This document shows positions 36,740 through 46,135 of a DNA stretch of 64,000 bases, in pieces. Source of the DNA: Brevibacterium sp. S22 (lineage in GTDB: Bacteria > Actinomycetota > Actinomycetes > Actinomycetales > Brevibacteriaceae); the NCBI RefSeq assembly GCF_004745485.1, contig NZ_RHFG01000001.1, positions 310,001-374,000 on the forward strand, given 5' to 3'. Within the stretch, counting starts at the first letter, position 1, and each line of letters opens with the position of its first letter. The notes under the pieces are model-generated. The model saw only the letters and a list, made by a program, of their open reading frames with translations, was not told the origin of the DNA and did no database searches. A program made the position numbers and the translations under genes.

Positions 36740-37915
36740 TCAGCGGGACCGGAACTGCGCGGTGACCGGGCAGTCGAAGGGATCGGCTTCGCCGAGGCCC
36801 ACCCGGTTGAGGTAGCGGATGATGATCGTATAGGACTCGAGCAGAGTCGTCTCGGTGTAGGTGATGTCCTTCTGGCGGCAGTATTCGCGGACCATCGGCT
36901 GCACCCGGTGCAGGTTGACACTCGGCATGCTGGGGAACAGGTGGTGTTCGATCTGGTAGTTGAGCCCGCCCATGAGGAATCCCATGAAACGACCGCCGGA
37001 GATATTGCGTGACATCAGCGTCTGGCGACGCAGGAAGTCGATCTTCACATCCTTGGGAACGATCGGCTGTCCCTTGTGATTGGGAGCGAAGGAACCGCCC
37101 ATGTGCACACCGAAGACGGCGAGCTGGACGAGGAAGAAGACGCTGCCGATGAGGGGGCCGGCCGCCCAGATGGCGAGCGCAGGGAACCCGATGATGCGGA
37201 TTCCGATGAACACGCCTTCGATCCAACGGCGTTTGATCGACGACTGTCCCCGGACGATTGCCTTGACGGATTCGACGTGCAGCTGCAGACCGGCCAAGGT
37301 CAGCAGGGGCAGGAAGAACCAACCCTGACGCGCGGCGAACCATTTGGCGAGCCCAGTGCGCTGCCGAGCGTCCTCGGCGACGAAGACCAGGGCGCCGGGA
37401 GCGATGTCTCCGTCGACCCCGGCCTTGTTCGGGTTGGCGTGGTGCAGCGCATTGTGCTTCTTCAGCCACCATCCGTAGCTCAGTCCGATGAAGAGGTTGC
37501 CGATGATCGTCGACACCCACTCCCCTGTCTTTCCGTTGGTGAAGATCTGGCGGTGGGCTGCGTCGTGGGCGACATAGGCGGTCTGGGTGAACAGTGCGCC
37601 GAAGACGACTGCGGTCGCCATCTGCCACCAGCTCTCACCGATGAGGAAGAGCATTGCGAAGGACGCGACGTATCCGAGCCCGAGGAGCACGAAGCGCATC
37701 GTGTTCCAGCCCGGGCGCCTGGCCAGCAGACCCGCTTCTTTGACCTGAGCCATCAGCGCGCTGAAGTCGCTGGTGAATTCCTGTTCGGCGGTTCCCCGTC
37801 TGGCCCTCCTGCGTTCGAGCACTGCGGCCCGGGTCTCCCGATCAGGTGCCGGAGTCGACAGAGCGGTCGGAGCTGAGGTGGACGGCTCGGAGGTCATGAG
37901 GTCAGACGGGTTCAT
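36740..37915 (-). CDS. des: Membrane fatty-acid desaturase
   Basis: The protein has 391 residues, four to five membrane segments and the three di-iron histidine boxes: H117DAAH121, H154NALHH159 and QIEHH at 321-325, the last typical of acyl-lipid or acyl-CoA front-end-like desaturases. It introduces a double bond into membrane acyl chains. ATG 37915 is seven bases after TACGGT (minus strand, 37923-37928), a leaderless arrangement that discards 57 upstream open codons. A 10-bp-arm palindrome lies about 57-80 bases upstream. It is directly downstream of a sensor kinase/response regulator pair on the same strand. Confidence 0.9.
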   Translation of the reverse strand: MNPSDLMTSEPSTSAPTALSTPAPDRETRAAVLERRRARRGTAEQEFTSDFSALMAQVKEAGLLARRPGWNTMRFVLLGLGYVASFAMLFLIGESWWQMATAVVFGALFTQTAYVAHDAAHRQIFTNGKTGEWVSTIIGNLFIGLSYGWWLKKHNALHHANPNKAGVDGDIAPGALVFVAEDARQRTGLAKWFAARQGWFFLPLLTLAGLQLHVESVKAIVRGQSSIKRRWIEGVFIGIRIIGFPALAIWAAGPLIGSVFFLVQLAVFGVHMGGSFAPNHKGQPIVPKDVKIDFLRRQTLMSRNISGGRFMGFLMGGLNYQIEHHLFPSMPSVNLHRVQPMVREYCRQKDITYTETTLLESYTIIIRYLNRVGLGEADPFDCPVTAQFRSR

Positions 37916-37922
37916 GGTTCCC

Positions 37923-37928
37923 ACCGTA
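37923..37928 (-). promoter_or_regulatory. Desaturase promoter -10 (TACGGT)
   Basis: TACGGT on the minus strand, followed by seven bases and the ATG of the desaturase gene; consistent with a leaderless mRNA and with activation from the palindrome upstream. Confidence 0.45.
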
Positions 37929-37971
37929 TGGTTGTCGGGCCGGATTTTCGTCACCCCTGGGAGCCGTTCTG

Positions 37972-37995
37972 CACCCCCTACTCGGGTAGGGGGTG
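37972..37995. promoter_or_regulatory. Palindrome upstream of the desaturase: candidate response-regulator site or terminator
   Basis: CACCCCCTAC (37972-37981) pairs perfectly with GTAGGGGGTG (37986-37995) around TCGG. It lies 23 bases past the response regulator stop and about 57-80 bases before the desaturase start. It could end the kinase/regulator transcript, but its distance from the desaturase promoter is ideal for an activator. No T-run follows on the minus strand. Confidence 0.5.
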
Positions 37996-38018
37996 GAGGT
38001 GAGGGCGAATATGCACCC

Positions 38019-38669
38019 TCAGCTGGTGGGGATGATGAGACCGGATTCGTAGGCGGCGATGACAGCTTGAGCGCGGTCACGGGCATCGAGTTTGTACAGA
38101 ATCCGAGAGACGTGGGTCTTCACGGTCTGCACTGCGATGTGCAGGTTCGCTGCGATCTCGGTATTCGAAGCTCCGCGGGCGACTCGGATGAGGATTTCAC
38201 GCTCCCGGTCGGTGAGTTCGGGCAGGGCCATGCGGTTGGGCTGCTGCCCGCCGGTGGCGAAGTGTTCGATGACCCGTTTGGTCACGCTCGGGGCCAGGAG
38301 GGCTTCGCCTGCGGCGACGACGCGGACCGCCTCGGCGAGGTCATCGGGTGGGGCGTCTTTGAGGAGGAACCCGCTGGCCCCGGCGCGGATGGCGTCGAAG
38401 ACATAGTCGTCGATATCGAAGGTGGTGAGCATGATGATCCGGGTCTCGGCATTCGCGGCGACGATCGTGCGGGTCGCTTCGATTCCGTCCATCAGCGGCA
38501 TCCGCACGTCCATGAGGACGATGTCGGGGCGGAGGTCGGAGACGAGGTCCACGCATTGTGCACCGTCTTCTGCCTGTCCGATGACCTCGATATCGGCATG
38601 GGCGCTCAGCAGTGCGGCGAAGCCGGCGCGCACCATCGTCTGGTCATCAGCGATGACGATCCTGATCAT
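38019..38669 (-). CDS. LuxR/NarL-family response regulator
   Basis: The protein has 216 residues: receiver domain with phospho-acceptor Asp54 (IVLMDVRMP) and switch residues in the usual places, then a LuxR helix-turn-helix (about 150-210: LTDREREILIRVARGASNTE, QTVKTHVSRILYKL). Its ATG overlaps the kinase stop by four bases. It is in the same class as DesR of Bacillus, which activates a desaturase gene; the desaturase here is the next gene downstream. Confidence 0.92.
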   Translation of the reverse strand: MIRIVIADDQTMVRAGFAALLSAHADIEVIGQAEDGAQCVDLVSDLRPDIVLMDVRMPLMDGIEATRTIVAANAETRIIMLTTFDIDDYVFDAIRAGASGFLLKDAPPDDLAEAVRVVAAGEALLAPSVTKRVIEHFATGGQQPNRMALPELTDREREILIRVARGASNTEIAANLHIAVQTVKTHVSRILYKLDARDRAQAVIAAYESGLIIPTS

Positions 38670-39964
38670 GGGGTCTCCTTGTCCGCGTTGTCCGCAACCG
38701 ATCCATCGCTGTTGTCGGCGCGCGTTTCGTGGGGCACCAACGGCAGCACTGCTTCGACTTCGAAGCCTCCGTCGACGGTGGCTCCGCTGCGGATCTCCCC
38801 ACCCACTGAGGCTGCTCGTTCACGCATTCCGATCAGCCCTTGTCCGCTGTGTCTGTCGTGCTTCGTCGCTTCGCTGGCGCCGTCGCCGTGGTCGTTGGTG
38901 ACGGTGATCCAGACGGCTGAGCCGCCACCGCGGATGCGGATGGCGATGGCGGAGTTGCGGGCGTGGCGGATGGCATTGCTCAGGGCTTCTTGGATGATTC
39001 GGTAGCCGGCGAGTCCGGTGCTGTCGCGCATGAGGCGGTCGATCGGTTCGCCGCTGCGTTCCACGGTGACCTGCACACCTGCCTGTCGGGCCTTGTCGAT
39101 GAGCGGGTCGATCTCGGAGAAGTTCGGCTGCGGCGCCAGTTCGCCTCCGCCTTCATCGTTGCGCAGGACGCTGAGCAGTCCGCGCATCTCTGTCAACGCG
39201 GTGCGGGCGGATGTGGAGATGTCTTCGAACTCTTTGGCCACCTCGGAGTCGATTCCGGCATGACGCAATGGTGCACTGGAGGCCTGGATGTTGATGATCG
39301 ACATGCTGTGGGCGACGATGTCGTGGAGTTCGCGGGCGATGCGGGCTTTCTCCTCGATGGTCACTCGCTTGGAGTGCTCCTCCGCAGTGTTCTCCTTCTC
39401 CTGAACCAGTTGGGAGCGGATGAGCTGCCACTGCTGGATGATGACTGCTGCGAGGTAGACGCCGCCGGCGATGCAGGAGTAGATGAGGATGTTGACGACA
39501 GCACCATCGGTGCGGGTGTCCACGACGAAGAGATGAGTGATGAGCACCGCGGTGGCCGAGCCCGCGATGCTGCCGAGCAGGCCAGCCAGGGCCACGCCCC
39601 AGTGGGCGCGGAGTCCGATGATGAGGATGATGACGATCTGAGTGATCATCATCGGAACCATCCACGGCCACGGCACCCCGGACACGAGGGGCCCCAACAC
39701 CGGCAGCACCGTGCAGGCGGCGATCGACATCAGCGTACCGAAGAGCGGGCGCAGCATGGACAGCGGCATGGACCCGACGTGGACGATGGTGACGACGAAA
39801 GCCAATGCGACGGGAGCCTCGTTGACCGAGACGGCGATCGACGATTCCACCGCCAGCATGACGATGGCGAGAACGATCACCGCTGCCCAGGCCAGAGCCT
39901 CGGGATTGAGTCGACGGTTCGGCGGCATGAACCTGTCAAAGACTTTCGTGACAATCACAGACAC
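38666..39964 (-). CDS. Sensor histidine kinase, HisKA_3 (DesK/NarX class)
   Basis: The protein has 432 residues. Five to six membrane helices fill residues 22-178 without a large extracytoplasmic domain, as in DesK-type thermosensors; a linker helix (about 180-208, coiled-coil-like) precedes the phospho-acceptor His214 in ARELHDIVAHS, and the ATPase domain follows (NAIRHARNSA; GQGLIGMRERA). The start is GTG 39964 with AAGGGA upstream. It is the first gene of the kinase-regulator pair. Membrane fluidity is an attractive signal given the desaturase gene, but this is inference. Confidence 0.9.
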   Translation of the reverse strand: MSVIVTKVFDRFMPPNRRLNPEALAWAAVIVLAIVMLAVESSIAVSVNEAPVALAFVVTIVHVGSMPLSMLRPLFGTLMSIAACTVLPVLGPLVSGVPWPWMVPMMITQIVIILIIGLRAHWGVALAGLLGSIAGSATAVLITHLFVVDTRTDGAVVNILIYSCIAGGVYLAAVIIQQWQLIRSQLVQEKENTAEEHSKRVTIEEKARIARELHDIVAHSMSIINIQASSAPLRHAGIDSEVAKEFEDISTSARTALTEMRGLLSVLRNDEGGGELAPQPNFSEIDPLIDKARQAGVQVTVERSGEPIDRLMRDSTGLAGYRIIQEALSNAIRHARNSAIAIRIRGGGSAVWITVTNDHGDGASEATKHDRHSGQGLIGMRERAASVGGEIRSGATVDGGFEVEAVLPLVPHETRADNSDGSVADNADKETP

Positions 39965-40079
39965 CGGGTTCCCTTCTGCGATTCCGGCCGACCGTTGCGA
40001 TCATAGCGTGTGGACTGCCACATCACCTGGGAGCGGCACATGGTGGTCAGCGCACGGGCCGGAACCAGGAGTGCCCTGT

Positions 40080-41453
40080 TCAGCTTCCGCGGATCCCTTC
40101 CGCCAGGTGCGCATGCTCTGTTCCCGCAAACTTCTTGCGGCCGCCCCAGGACAGTGCGAGGTAGAGCACGAAGGAGATGGCGAAGGACGGAATCGTCGCT
40201 CCGATCGGGCTCGGATAGGCATAGGTGAGCACATAGGAGACCAGCGCCCCGAAGACCCACACGCCGACGGCCATCCAATTGATTCCGCGAGTGTAGGAGT
40301 AGACGCCGCCGGAATCCCTGAGGATGTCGGGAGAGTAGGCGCGGCGTTTGATGATGTAGTAGTCGACGATGAGGATAGCGAAGACGGGGACGAAGAAGGC
40401 GCCGATCATCACCAGGAAGTCGGTGTACTGGTCCAGCAGGGCCAGCCAGGTCGAGCCGATGATCGAGATCGCGCCGAGGATGAGAGCCGTCGGCAGGAAC
40501 TTCAGCTTCGTCCGGCTCTGCGCGCCGACGACGGAGTTGACCATTCCGTAGACGACCATCGTGTTCGTGGCCATGACGGAGAGGAAGATGACGATGGCCA
40601 GCGCCCACCCGAATTCGGCGGCCAAAGCAGTCGGGTCGAATTCGGCCGGGTCTCCCCCGTCGAGCAGGATGAAGCTGAACGCAGTCAGACCCAGCAGCAT
40701 CGCCAGCACTGTCGAGGTCAGATAGCCCAGCCCCGAACCGAGGATTCCAGCCCTCTGGGTGCCGGCCAACCGATTGAGGTCACCGGAGAGGACCGTCCAG
40801 GAGACAGCTGTGGAGATGACGATGTCGAGTGCGAGGACCGGAGTGAACCCCAGCTCCGGCCGGCGCTCGATGCCCGCGTATTCGCCCGGTGAGTGACCGG
40901 TGAAGGCGATGACGAAGACAGACGCCATGACCAGCAGGATGAGAAGAGCGAACCAGGGTTCTGCCTTCTCGATCCCCTCATGGCCGAGGATCGCCAATCC
41001 AACGACGAGCGCTTGGCAGAGCACGGAGAAGAGGATCGGGTTGGAGAACCCCGTCGTCTGGGCGACCACGTAGTTGACGCTGATTCCCGCCAGCATGGCC
41101 TGCACCCAGCTCCAGCCCATGAGGATGATGACGTTGGCGGCGACCGGCAGAAAGCTGCCCTTGGCGCCGAAGGCACCGCGAGTGATGGCCATGGTCGCCA
41201 GACCAGTGCGGGTGCCGATGTTGCCGATGAGTGTGAGCACGATGGTGCCGATGACGGTGCCGACGACGATGACGATGACCGCAGCCGTGAAGTCGACGCC
41301 GGGGACGAACAGAGTCCCGGTCAGCAGGGTCGTGACGACGAGGTTCGCGGCGAGCCAGATCATGAACATCCGTCCCCCGCTCAAGGTGCCGCGGATGACT
41401 CCGGAGTCGTGACCGGATTCCAAGCGCTGTTCGAGACGGCGGTACCAATTCAC
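40080..41453 (-). CDS. NCS1 family permease, cytosine/purine type (CodB-like)
   Basis: This 457-residue protein has 12 helices. ITRGAFGAKGSFLPVAANV, GWSWVQAMLAGISVNYV and FFVPVFAILIVDYYIIKRRAY are family hallmarks. It imports a nucleobase, hydroxymethylpyrimidine or related ring with a cation. GTG 41453 has GAGGAGG seven bases ahead. It is divergent from a MatC-like carrier; the 362-base gap shows no riboswitch. No catabolic enzyme for a pyrimidine lies next to it. It differs from the NCS1 protein at 18406, which belongs to another subgroup. Confidence 0.87.
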   Translation of the reverse strand: MNWYRRLEQRLESGHDSGVIRGTLSGGRMFMIWLAANLVVTTLLTGTLFVPGVDFTAAVIVIVVGTVIGTIVLTLIGNIGTRTGLATMAITRGAFGAKGSFLPVAANVIILMGWSWVQAMLAGISVNYVVAQTTGFSNPILFSVLCQALVVGLAILGHEGIEKAEPWFALLILLVMASVFVIAFTGHSPGEYAGIERRPELGFTPVLALDIVISTAVSWTVLSGDLNRLAGTQRAGILGSGLGYLTSTVLAMLLGLTAFSFILLDGGDPAEFDPTALAAEFGWALAIVIFLSVMATNTMVVYGMVNSVVGAQSRTKLKFLPTALILGAISIIGSTWLALLDQYTDFLVMIGAFFVPVFAILIVDYYIIKRRAYSPDILRDSGGVYSYTRGINWMAVGVWVFGALVSYVLTYAYPSPIGATIPSFAISFVLYLALSWGGRKKFAGTEHAHLAEGIRGS

Positions 41454-41815
41454 TGCGCGGCCTCCTCGGTGTCGGTTGTGCTCGGTGTGGATTCATCCAT
41501 GGTCGCCGGTGACCTTTCGCAGGCTGAGAGGTGGACGATGCCGCCTGCAGAGACAATGAGCTCGCAAGCGACAGATTGAGGCTGAATGACACATTAACGA
41601 GTCTGTGGCCAGCCGCACTATCCGCGGTGGACGAATTGGACGCTGAACTATACGGATTGGCCAGTCCGGAGCCGTTTCCCCACGGCAAGAGACGTGACCA
41701 GTTCATATGTCGAATGCGGCGCATCCCTGCAGGTGGCATGCGCTAGCTTGAGTCGCGTGCCCTGGCAGCCGACCAAACCCGACTGGTTGTGTGGAGCAAA
41801 GGAGAATCTGAGCTC
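41454..41815. other. 362-bp divergent intergenic region
   Basis: No gene is seen. An imperfect inverted repeat (GCGCAT at 41719, CCTGCAGG at 41726, ATGCGC at 41738) lies 73-97 bases before the MatC-like start codon and may bind a regulator. I checked for a THI box because of the NCS1 permease and found none. Confidence 0.4.
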
Positions 41816-43081
41816 ATGAGTGCAGAACTGATCTGCGTAGTCGTCCTCGGCCTGATGTTCGTCATCGGAACCTGGCGCGACATCAATATGGGTCTGCTCG
41901 GCTTCATTGCCGCTGCCGGTGTCGGCGGCCTCGTCCTGCACCAGGCGCCGGAAGAGTTCCTTGCGGGATTTCCCGTCGACCTCTTCCTCACGCTCGTCGG
42001 CCTGACCTACCTCTTCAGCTTCGCCCAGAACAACGGGGTGATCGAGGTGATCGTCCAGTGGTGCGTCAAGCTCGTCGGCGGGCGGATCGGGCTCATGCCC
42101 TGGATCTTCTTCGCACTGACAGCGATCCTCATCTCCCTGGGGGCGCTCTTCGCGGTCGCTATCATCGCTCCGCTGGCACTGTCGTTCGCACGCCGGCATC
42201 GGATCAATCAGTTCATGGTCGGCCTGCTCGTCGTGCACGGGGCATTGGCCGGTGCCTTCTCCCCGATCAGCGTCTATGGCATCTTCATCAATGACTATCT
42301 GGAGAAGAACGGCCTCACCCCCACACCTCTGAGCCTGTTCCTGGCCCCGCTCGTCTTCAATATCGTCTTCGCTGTCGTCGTCTGGCTCGTCCTCCGGCAC
42401 AGGCCGGGTCTGCGTGCGGACGCCGACGACGCACTCGCACCATCCGAGTCGGCTGCCGAGGGCGGAACGACCATTCGACTGACACACTCACAGATCCCGA
42501 CTCTGATCGGGCTCATCGCAATGGCGCTCGCTGTGATCGTTTTCAGCTGGGACGTGGGACTTGTGACCATTACGATCTCGGTCGTGCTCGCCGCCATCGA
42601 TCCGGCCGCGGGCAGAGCTGCGATGTCGAAAGTCTCGTGGTCGATCGTCATCCTCATCTGCGGTGTGCTCACCTACATCGCAGTGCTGCAGGAGGCCGGA
42701 ACCGTCGAATGGGTGTCCGCCGGCATCTCGGCGATCGGCGTGCCCCTCTTGGCCGCACTGCTGCTGTTCTACATGTCAGGTCTGATTTCGGCTCTGGCGT
42801 CGTCGCTGGCGATCATCGGAGTCGTCATCGCTCTTGCCGTGCCGTTCCTCGAATCCGGCGACGTGCATATCGGCGGGTTCGTCGCCGCCCTGGCGATCGC
42901 CGCAACCATCGTCGACATCAGTCCGTTCTCGACCAACGGTGCGATGCTCCTGGCCAATGTTCATCCGAGCATTCGTGACCGCTACTACAAACAGATGATC
43001 GGCTACGCCGGTCTCATGTGTCTCATCGGTCCGGGGCTGGCCTGGGTGGTCGCTGCAGTGCCGACGGTTGTCGCAAGCTGA
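41816..43081 (+). CDS. MatC-like dicarboxylate/malonate carrier (SLC13-type permease)
   Basis: The protein has 421 residues and 11-12 helices. The start MSAELICVVVLGLMFVIGTW and the segment around EEFLAGFPVDLFLTLVGLTYLF resemble the MatC N-terminal domain; DISPFSTNGAMLLAN near the C-terminus is the conserved substrate-loop motif of ArsB/DASS-type ion transporters. Malonate or another small dicarboxylate is the likely substrate. ATG 41816 follows AAAGGAG at a rather long 11-base spacing. It converges on the acetyl-CoA transferase gene (12-base gap), which could feed on the CoA chemistry of the imported acid. Confidence 0.82.
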   Translation: MSAELICVVVLGLMFVIGTWRDINMGLLGFIAAAGVGGLVLHQAPEEFLAGFPVDLFLTLVGLTYLFSFAQNNGVIEVIVQWCVKLVGGRIGLMPWIFFALTAILISLGALFAVAIIAPLALSFARRHRINQFMVGLLVVHGALAGAFSPISVYGIFINDYLEKNGLTPTPLSLFLAPLVFNIVFAVVVWLVLRHRPGLRADADDALAPSESAAEGGTTIRLTHSQIPTLIGLIAMALAVIVFSWDVGLVTITISVVLAAIDPAAGRAAMSKVSWSIVILICGVLTYIAVLQEAGTVEWVSAGISAIGVPLLAALLLFYMSGLISALASSLAIIGVVIALAVPFLESGDVHIGGFVAALAIAATIVDISPFSTNGAMLLANVHPSIRDRYYKQMIGYAGLMCLIGPGLAWVVAAVPTVVAS

Positions 43082-43093
43082 GCAGCCGCTGGT

Positions 43094-44599
43094 TCACATA
43101 TGCCCGGTCGTCTGGAACCTCTCGTGCCACGACAGAGCCTCGGCGAGGATGTGCGGGGTGTGTCGACCGGTCGGATTCGCGGCGATCGCCCGCTCAAGGT
43201 AGTCAGTGAGGCGGCCTCGGTAGTCCGGGTGAGCACAGTTGGCGATGATCTTCCGTGCCCTGGCCACCGGCGGCAGCCCGCGCAGATCGGCCAGGCCCTG
43301 TTCGGTGACGAGGATCTGAGTGTCGTGCTCGGTGTGGTCGATATGGCTGGCGAACGGCACGATCGCGGAGATCGCTCCGCTTTTGGCCTGCGAGTTCGAC
43401 ACAAAGAAGTTGAGATAGGCGTTGCGGGCGAAGTCACCGGAGCCGCCGATGCCGTTGATGATCGACGATCCGGTCACGTGGGTGGAGTTCACATTGCCGT
43501 AGATATCGGCCTCGACCATCCCGTTGATCGCGATGATGCCGAGGCGGCGGATGGCCTCGGGATGGTTCGACATCTCCTGGGTGCGCAGCAGGATTCGACC
43601 CTTGTACGACTCGATCCGGTCGTTGAAATCCGCAGCCCGCTCAGCCGAGAGTGAGAACGCCGTCGCCGATACCGAGGAGAGCTTCCCACTGTCGATGAGA
43701 TCGAGCATTCCGTCTTGGATGACCTCCGTATAGGCGGTCAGCCCCTCGAACTCGCTGTCGGCCAGATTGCCCATCACCGCATTGGCGACATTGCCGACAC
43801 CTGACTGCAGCGGCAGCAGCTCCGGCGGCAGGCGATCTGCGTCGATCTCATGGCGAAGGAAATCAACGAGGTGGCCGGCGATCGCCTTCGAGTCCTCGTC
43901 AGCGGGTTTGAACGGCAGGTTCCGGTCCGGAGCGTTCGTCTCCACCACGGCGACGACCTTCGCCGGGTCGACCCGCAGGTAGGGGTCGCCGATGCGCTGC
44001 ATCGGCTGGAGCAGCTGGATCGGCAGCCGCTCGGGCGGACGTCGGGTTCCGTAGTAGACGTCGTGGAAGCCTTCGTAACCGCGTGGATGCCAGTCGTTGA
44101 CTTCGAGAATGACCTTATCGGCCAGGTCGAGCCACGTCTTCGAGTTTCCGACCGAGCTGCCGGGCACCAGCAGACCGTTGGGCAGGATCGCTGCGACTTC
44201 GACGACAGCGACATCGAGGTTGCCGTAGAAACCGAACCATGCCTGCTGAGCCGAATGGCTTAAGTGAGTGTCGACATAAGCGGTGTCGCCGGAATTGATC
44301 GAGGCGCGCATCGCCGGATCGGATTGGAACGGCAGCCGCTTGCTCACCGCGTTCGCCTCGGCGAGGACTCCGTCGAGCTCCGGTGCCGTCGATGCTCCGG
44401 TCCACAGTTCGACCTGGAAGTCTTCGCCCCGATGATGTGCTGCCCGGGCACGTTCCGCCACCGCTCCCGGCACTTCCTTCGGGTACCCCGAACCGGTGAA
44501 ACCGCTCATGGCCACGCGTTGACCATTGTCGATATGGCGGGCCGCCTCGTCAGCGGTGACGGTCTTCGTGCTCAGCTCGGGACAGGTGATTCTCGACAT
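43094..44599 (-). CDS. Acetyl-CoA hydrolase/transferase family (succinyl-CoA:acetate CoA-transferase-like)
   Basis: The protein has 501 residues with the two class I CoA-transferase halves. GMVEADIYGNVNSTHVTGS and the following IINGIGGSGDFARNAYL surround the active-site region; HDTQILVTEQGLADLRGL closes it. It moves CoA between acetate and succinate or propionate. The start is ATG 44599 (MSRITCPEL); an open frame upstream runs into the MFS gene, whose stop is 10 bases away, so the two are likely co-transcribed. Confidence 0.9.
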   Translation of the reverse strand: MSRITCPELSTKTVTADEAARHIDNGQRVAMSGFTGSGYPKEVPGAVAERARAAHHRGEDFQVELWTGASTAPELDGVLAEANAVSKRLPFQSDPAMRASINSGDTAYVDTHLSHSAQQAWFGFYGNLDVAVVEVAAILPNGLLVPGSSVGNSKTWLDLADKVILEVNDWHPRGYEGFHDVYYGTRRPPERLPIQLLQPMQRIGDPYLRVDPAKVVAVVETNAPDRNLPFKPADEDSKAIAGHLVDFLRHEIDADRLPPELLPLQSGVGNVANAVMGNLADSEFEGLTAYTEVIQDGMLDLIDSGKLSSVSATAFSLSAERAADFNDRIESYKGRILLRTQEMSNHPEAIRRLGIIAINGMVEADIYGNVNSTHVTGSSIINGIGGSGDFARNAYLNFFVSNSQAKSGAISAIVPFASHIDHTEHDTQILVTEQGLADLRGLPPVARARKIIANCAHPDYRGRLTDYLERAIAANPTGRHTPHILAEALSWHERFQTTGHM

Positions 44600-44609
44600 G
44601 ACTCGCAGT

Positions 44610-46070
44610 CTATCGGGCGGCCGGATGCTCGGCCGAGGCGGTCCCGGTGTCGCGGGCAGCGGTGTCGCGTCCGCTGTCGAGCCGCTCAGACCCAACGACT
44701 CCGGGAGCCGTTTCGGAATCTCTGGTCACCACCGCATGCTCAGCCCTCGACTGCCGAATCACCGTCTGGGACAGACTGGGCACCGGAATCGTGACGATCG
44801 TCGCCAGGAGCAGGGCGAAGGTGAAGATCATCGTGCCGATGACCAACGGCATGCCCAACGCCAACACCCCGACGATGACAGCCGGTGCACCGGCCCCGGC
44901 ATAGAAGGCGAGATAGAGTGCCGCGGATATGCCGGCGCGATTCTTCGGAGGAGTGAGCACGTCGATCTCCCGATTGGCTCCCCAGTAGCTCAGCCCGTGT
45001 CCGACGCCCGTGGCCACGGCGGCGAACACCATGATGATCTTCACCGCCGAGGGGCTGATCTCCGGGAGATTCGATCCCAGCAGGAGCGCCGCACCGACCC
45101 CCATGAGCGTCAGTCCCAGGGTCTGTGCCGCCCGAGGCTGGAACTTCGGCGCCACCAGCTGGCTCGCAGCAGAAACGACCAGGACCGAGCCGACGATGAG
45201 GCCGGAGGTCAGAGTTCCCGAGTTCGGAATGATCGACTGCGCCATCGACGGCAGCAGTGCGAGGAAGAGCCCGAGCGCCGTCCAACCGATGAAGCCGGTC
45301 AGTGCGGCGATATTGAAGCTGGTGCGCATAGCACCCGGCACGGACGGCCATGTCGGCCTCCACCGCTGCCGAGTGATCGGCCGCTGCAGCGGCATCATCG
45401 CGATGAGGACCATGACGATGGCGATCAGGACCGTCATGACGAGGAAGGGCAGAACGAGCGGCGACGTCGACAACGACGAGACGACTCCAGCGAGTATCGG
45501 GCCGAGCCCCGACCCCAAGACGAATGAGATCGTCGCCAACGTCGACCCCAACCAGACCCTCCGCGCCGGCGAGGCCTCGACCATCAGAGCGATACCGGCG
45601 CCTGTGCCCAGCCCGAGTCCGATGCCGACCAGTGCCCTGCCCGCGAACAGTCCTGCGATTCCCGCGGTCTCCACCCCGAAGATCGCGGTGCCGAAGCCGA
45701 CCAGTCCGACCGCGGCCAGCAGCACCGGTTTGCGGCCGAAGGCGTCTGCCGCCGATCCGAACAGCAGCAGTGACGGCAGACAGCTGAACACGTAAGTCGC
45801 GTAGAGCGCAGTCATCACGGACTCGGACATTCCGTGGGCCTCCTGCAGAAGCGGATACAGCGGGCTGGCCATGTTCGCGGCGGCCGAGAGGATGAGCAGG
45901 ACGAGCGCGCCGAACCACAGCTGCCGCCTCGTGCCTCTGTTACGTGCGTTCTCGGCCAAACGGAACCTCCATCTCCTCGTGTCATCGTCTGTCTCTCCAG
46001 GACCACGGCCGCCTGCCCGAACCTGCTCTGCAGACTCTGGGGACCATTCACCGAGCCCTGTCGCTTCCAT
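44610..46070 (-). CDS. MFS transporter
   Basis: This 486-residue protein has 12 helices between residues 47 and 440. GSAADAFGRKPVLLAA is motif A; GRALVGIGLGLGTGAG follows. The N-terminal 45 and C-terminal 50 residues are hydrophilic. It looks like a DHA1-type efflux or metabolite carrier. The LysR regulator is divergent, 65 bases away, with a palindrome between them, so it probably controls this gene and the downstream CoA-transferase gene. ATG 46070 has no obvious ribosome site. Substrate unknown. Confidence 0.85.
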   Translation of the reverse strand: MEATGLGEWSPESAEQVRAGGRGPGETDDDTRRWRFRLAENARNRGTRRQLWFGALVLLILSAAANMASPLYPLLQEAHGMSESVMTALYATYVFSCLPSLLLFGSAADAFGRKPVLLAAVGLVGFGTAIFGVETAGIAGLFAGRALVGIGLGLGTGAGIALMVEASPARRVWLGSTLATISFVLGSGLGPILAGVVSSLSTSPLVLPFLVMTVLIAIVMVLIAMMPLQRPITRQRWRPTWPSVPGAMRTSFNIAALTGFIGWTALGLFLALLPSMAQSIIPNSGTLTSGLIVGSVLVVSAASQLVAPKFQPRAAQTLGLTLMGVGAALLLGSNLPEISPSAVKIIMVFAAVATGVGHGLSYWGANREIDVLTPPKNRAGISAALYLAFYAGAGAPAVIVGVLALGMPLVIGTMIFTFALLLATIVTIPVPSLSQTVIRQSRAEHAVVTRDSETAPGVVGSERLDSGRDTAARDTGTASAEHPAAR

Positions 46071-46095
46071 GATGGGGCCGACGGAGTATTGTTGT

Positions 46096-46129
46096 CTATC
46101 GTAAGACTCTCCACGAAACCATTCGATAG
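46096..46129. promoter_or_regulatory. Candidate LysR-type site in the divergent gap
   Basis: CTATCG (46096-46101) and CGATAG (46124-46129) form an inverted repeat with a 22-base spacer inside the 65-base gap between the LysR gene and the MFS gene. LysR regulators usually bind such paired sites between themselves and a divergent target. Confidence 0.4.
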
Positions 46130-46135
46130 GACCAC

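Noticed and set aside
37972..37995. A pure intrinsic terminator for the response regulator gene
   Set aside because: Not excluded, but no T-run follows on the minus strand and the position suits desaturase control, so I list it as regulatory with both options stated.
41454..41600. TPP riboswitch (THI box) upstream of the NCS1 permease
   Set aside because: A CTGAGAGG string exists at about 41524 but on the wrong strand and without the matching GAACCTGA part.
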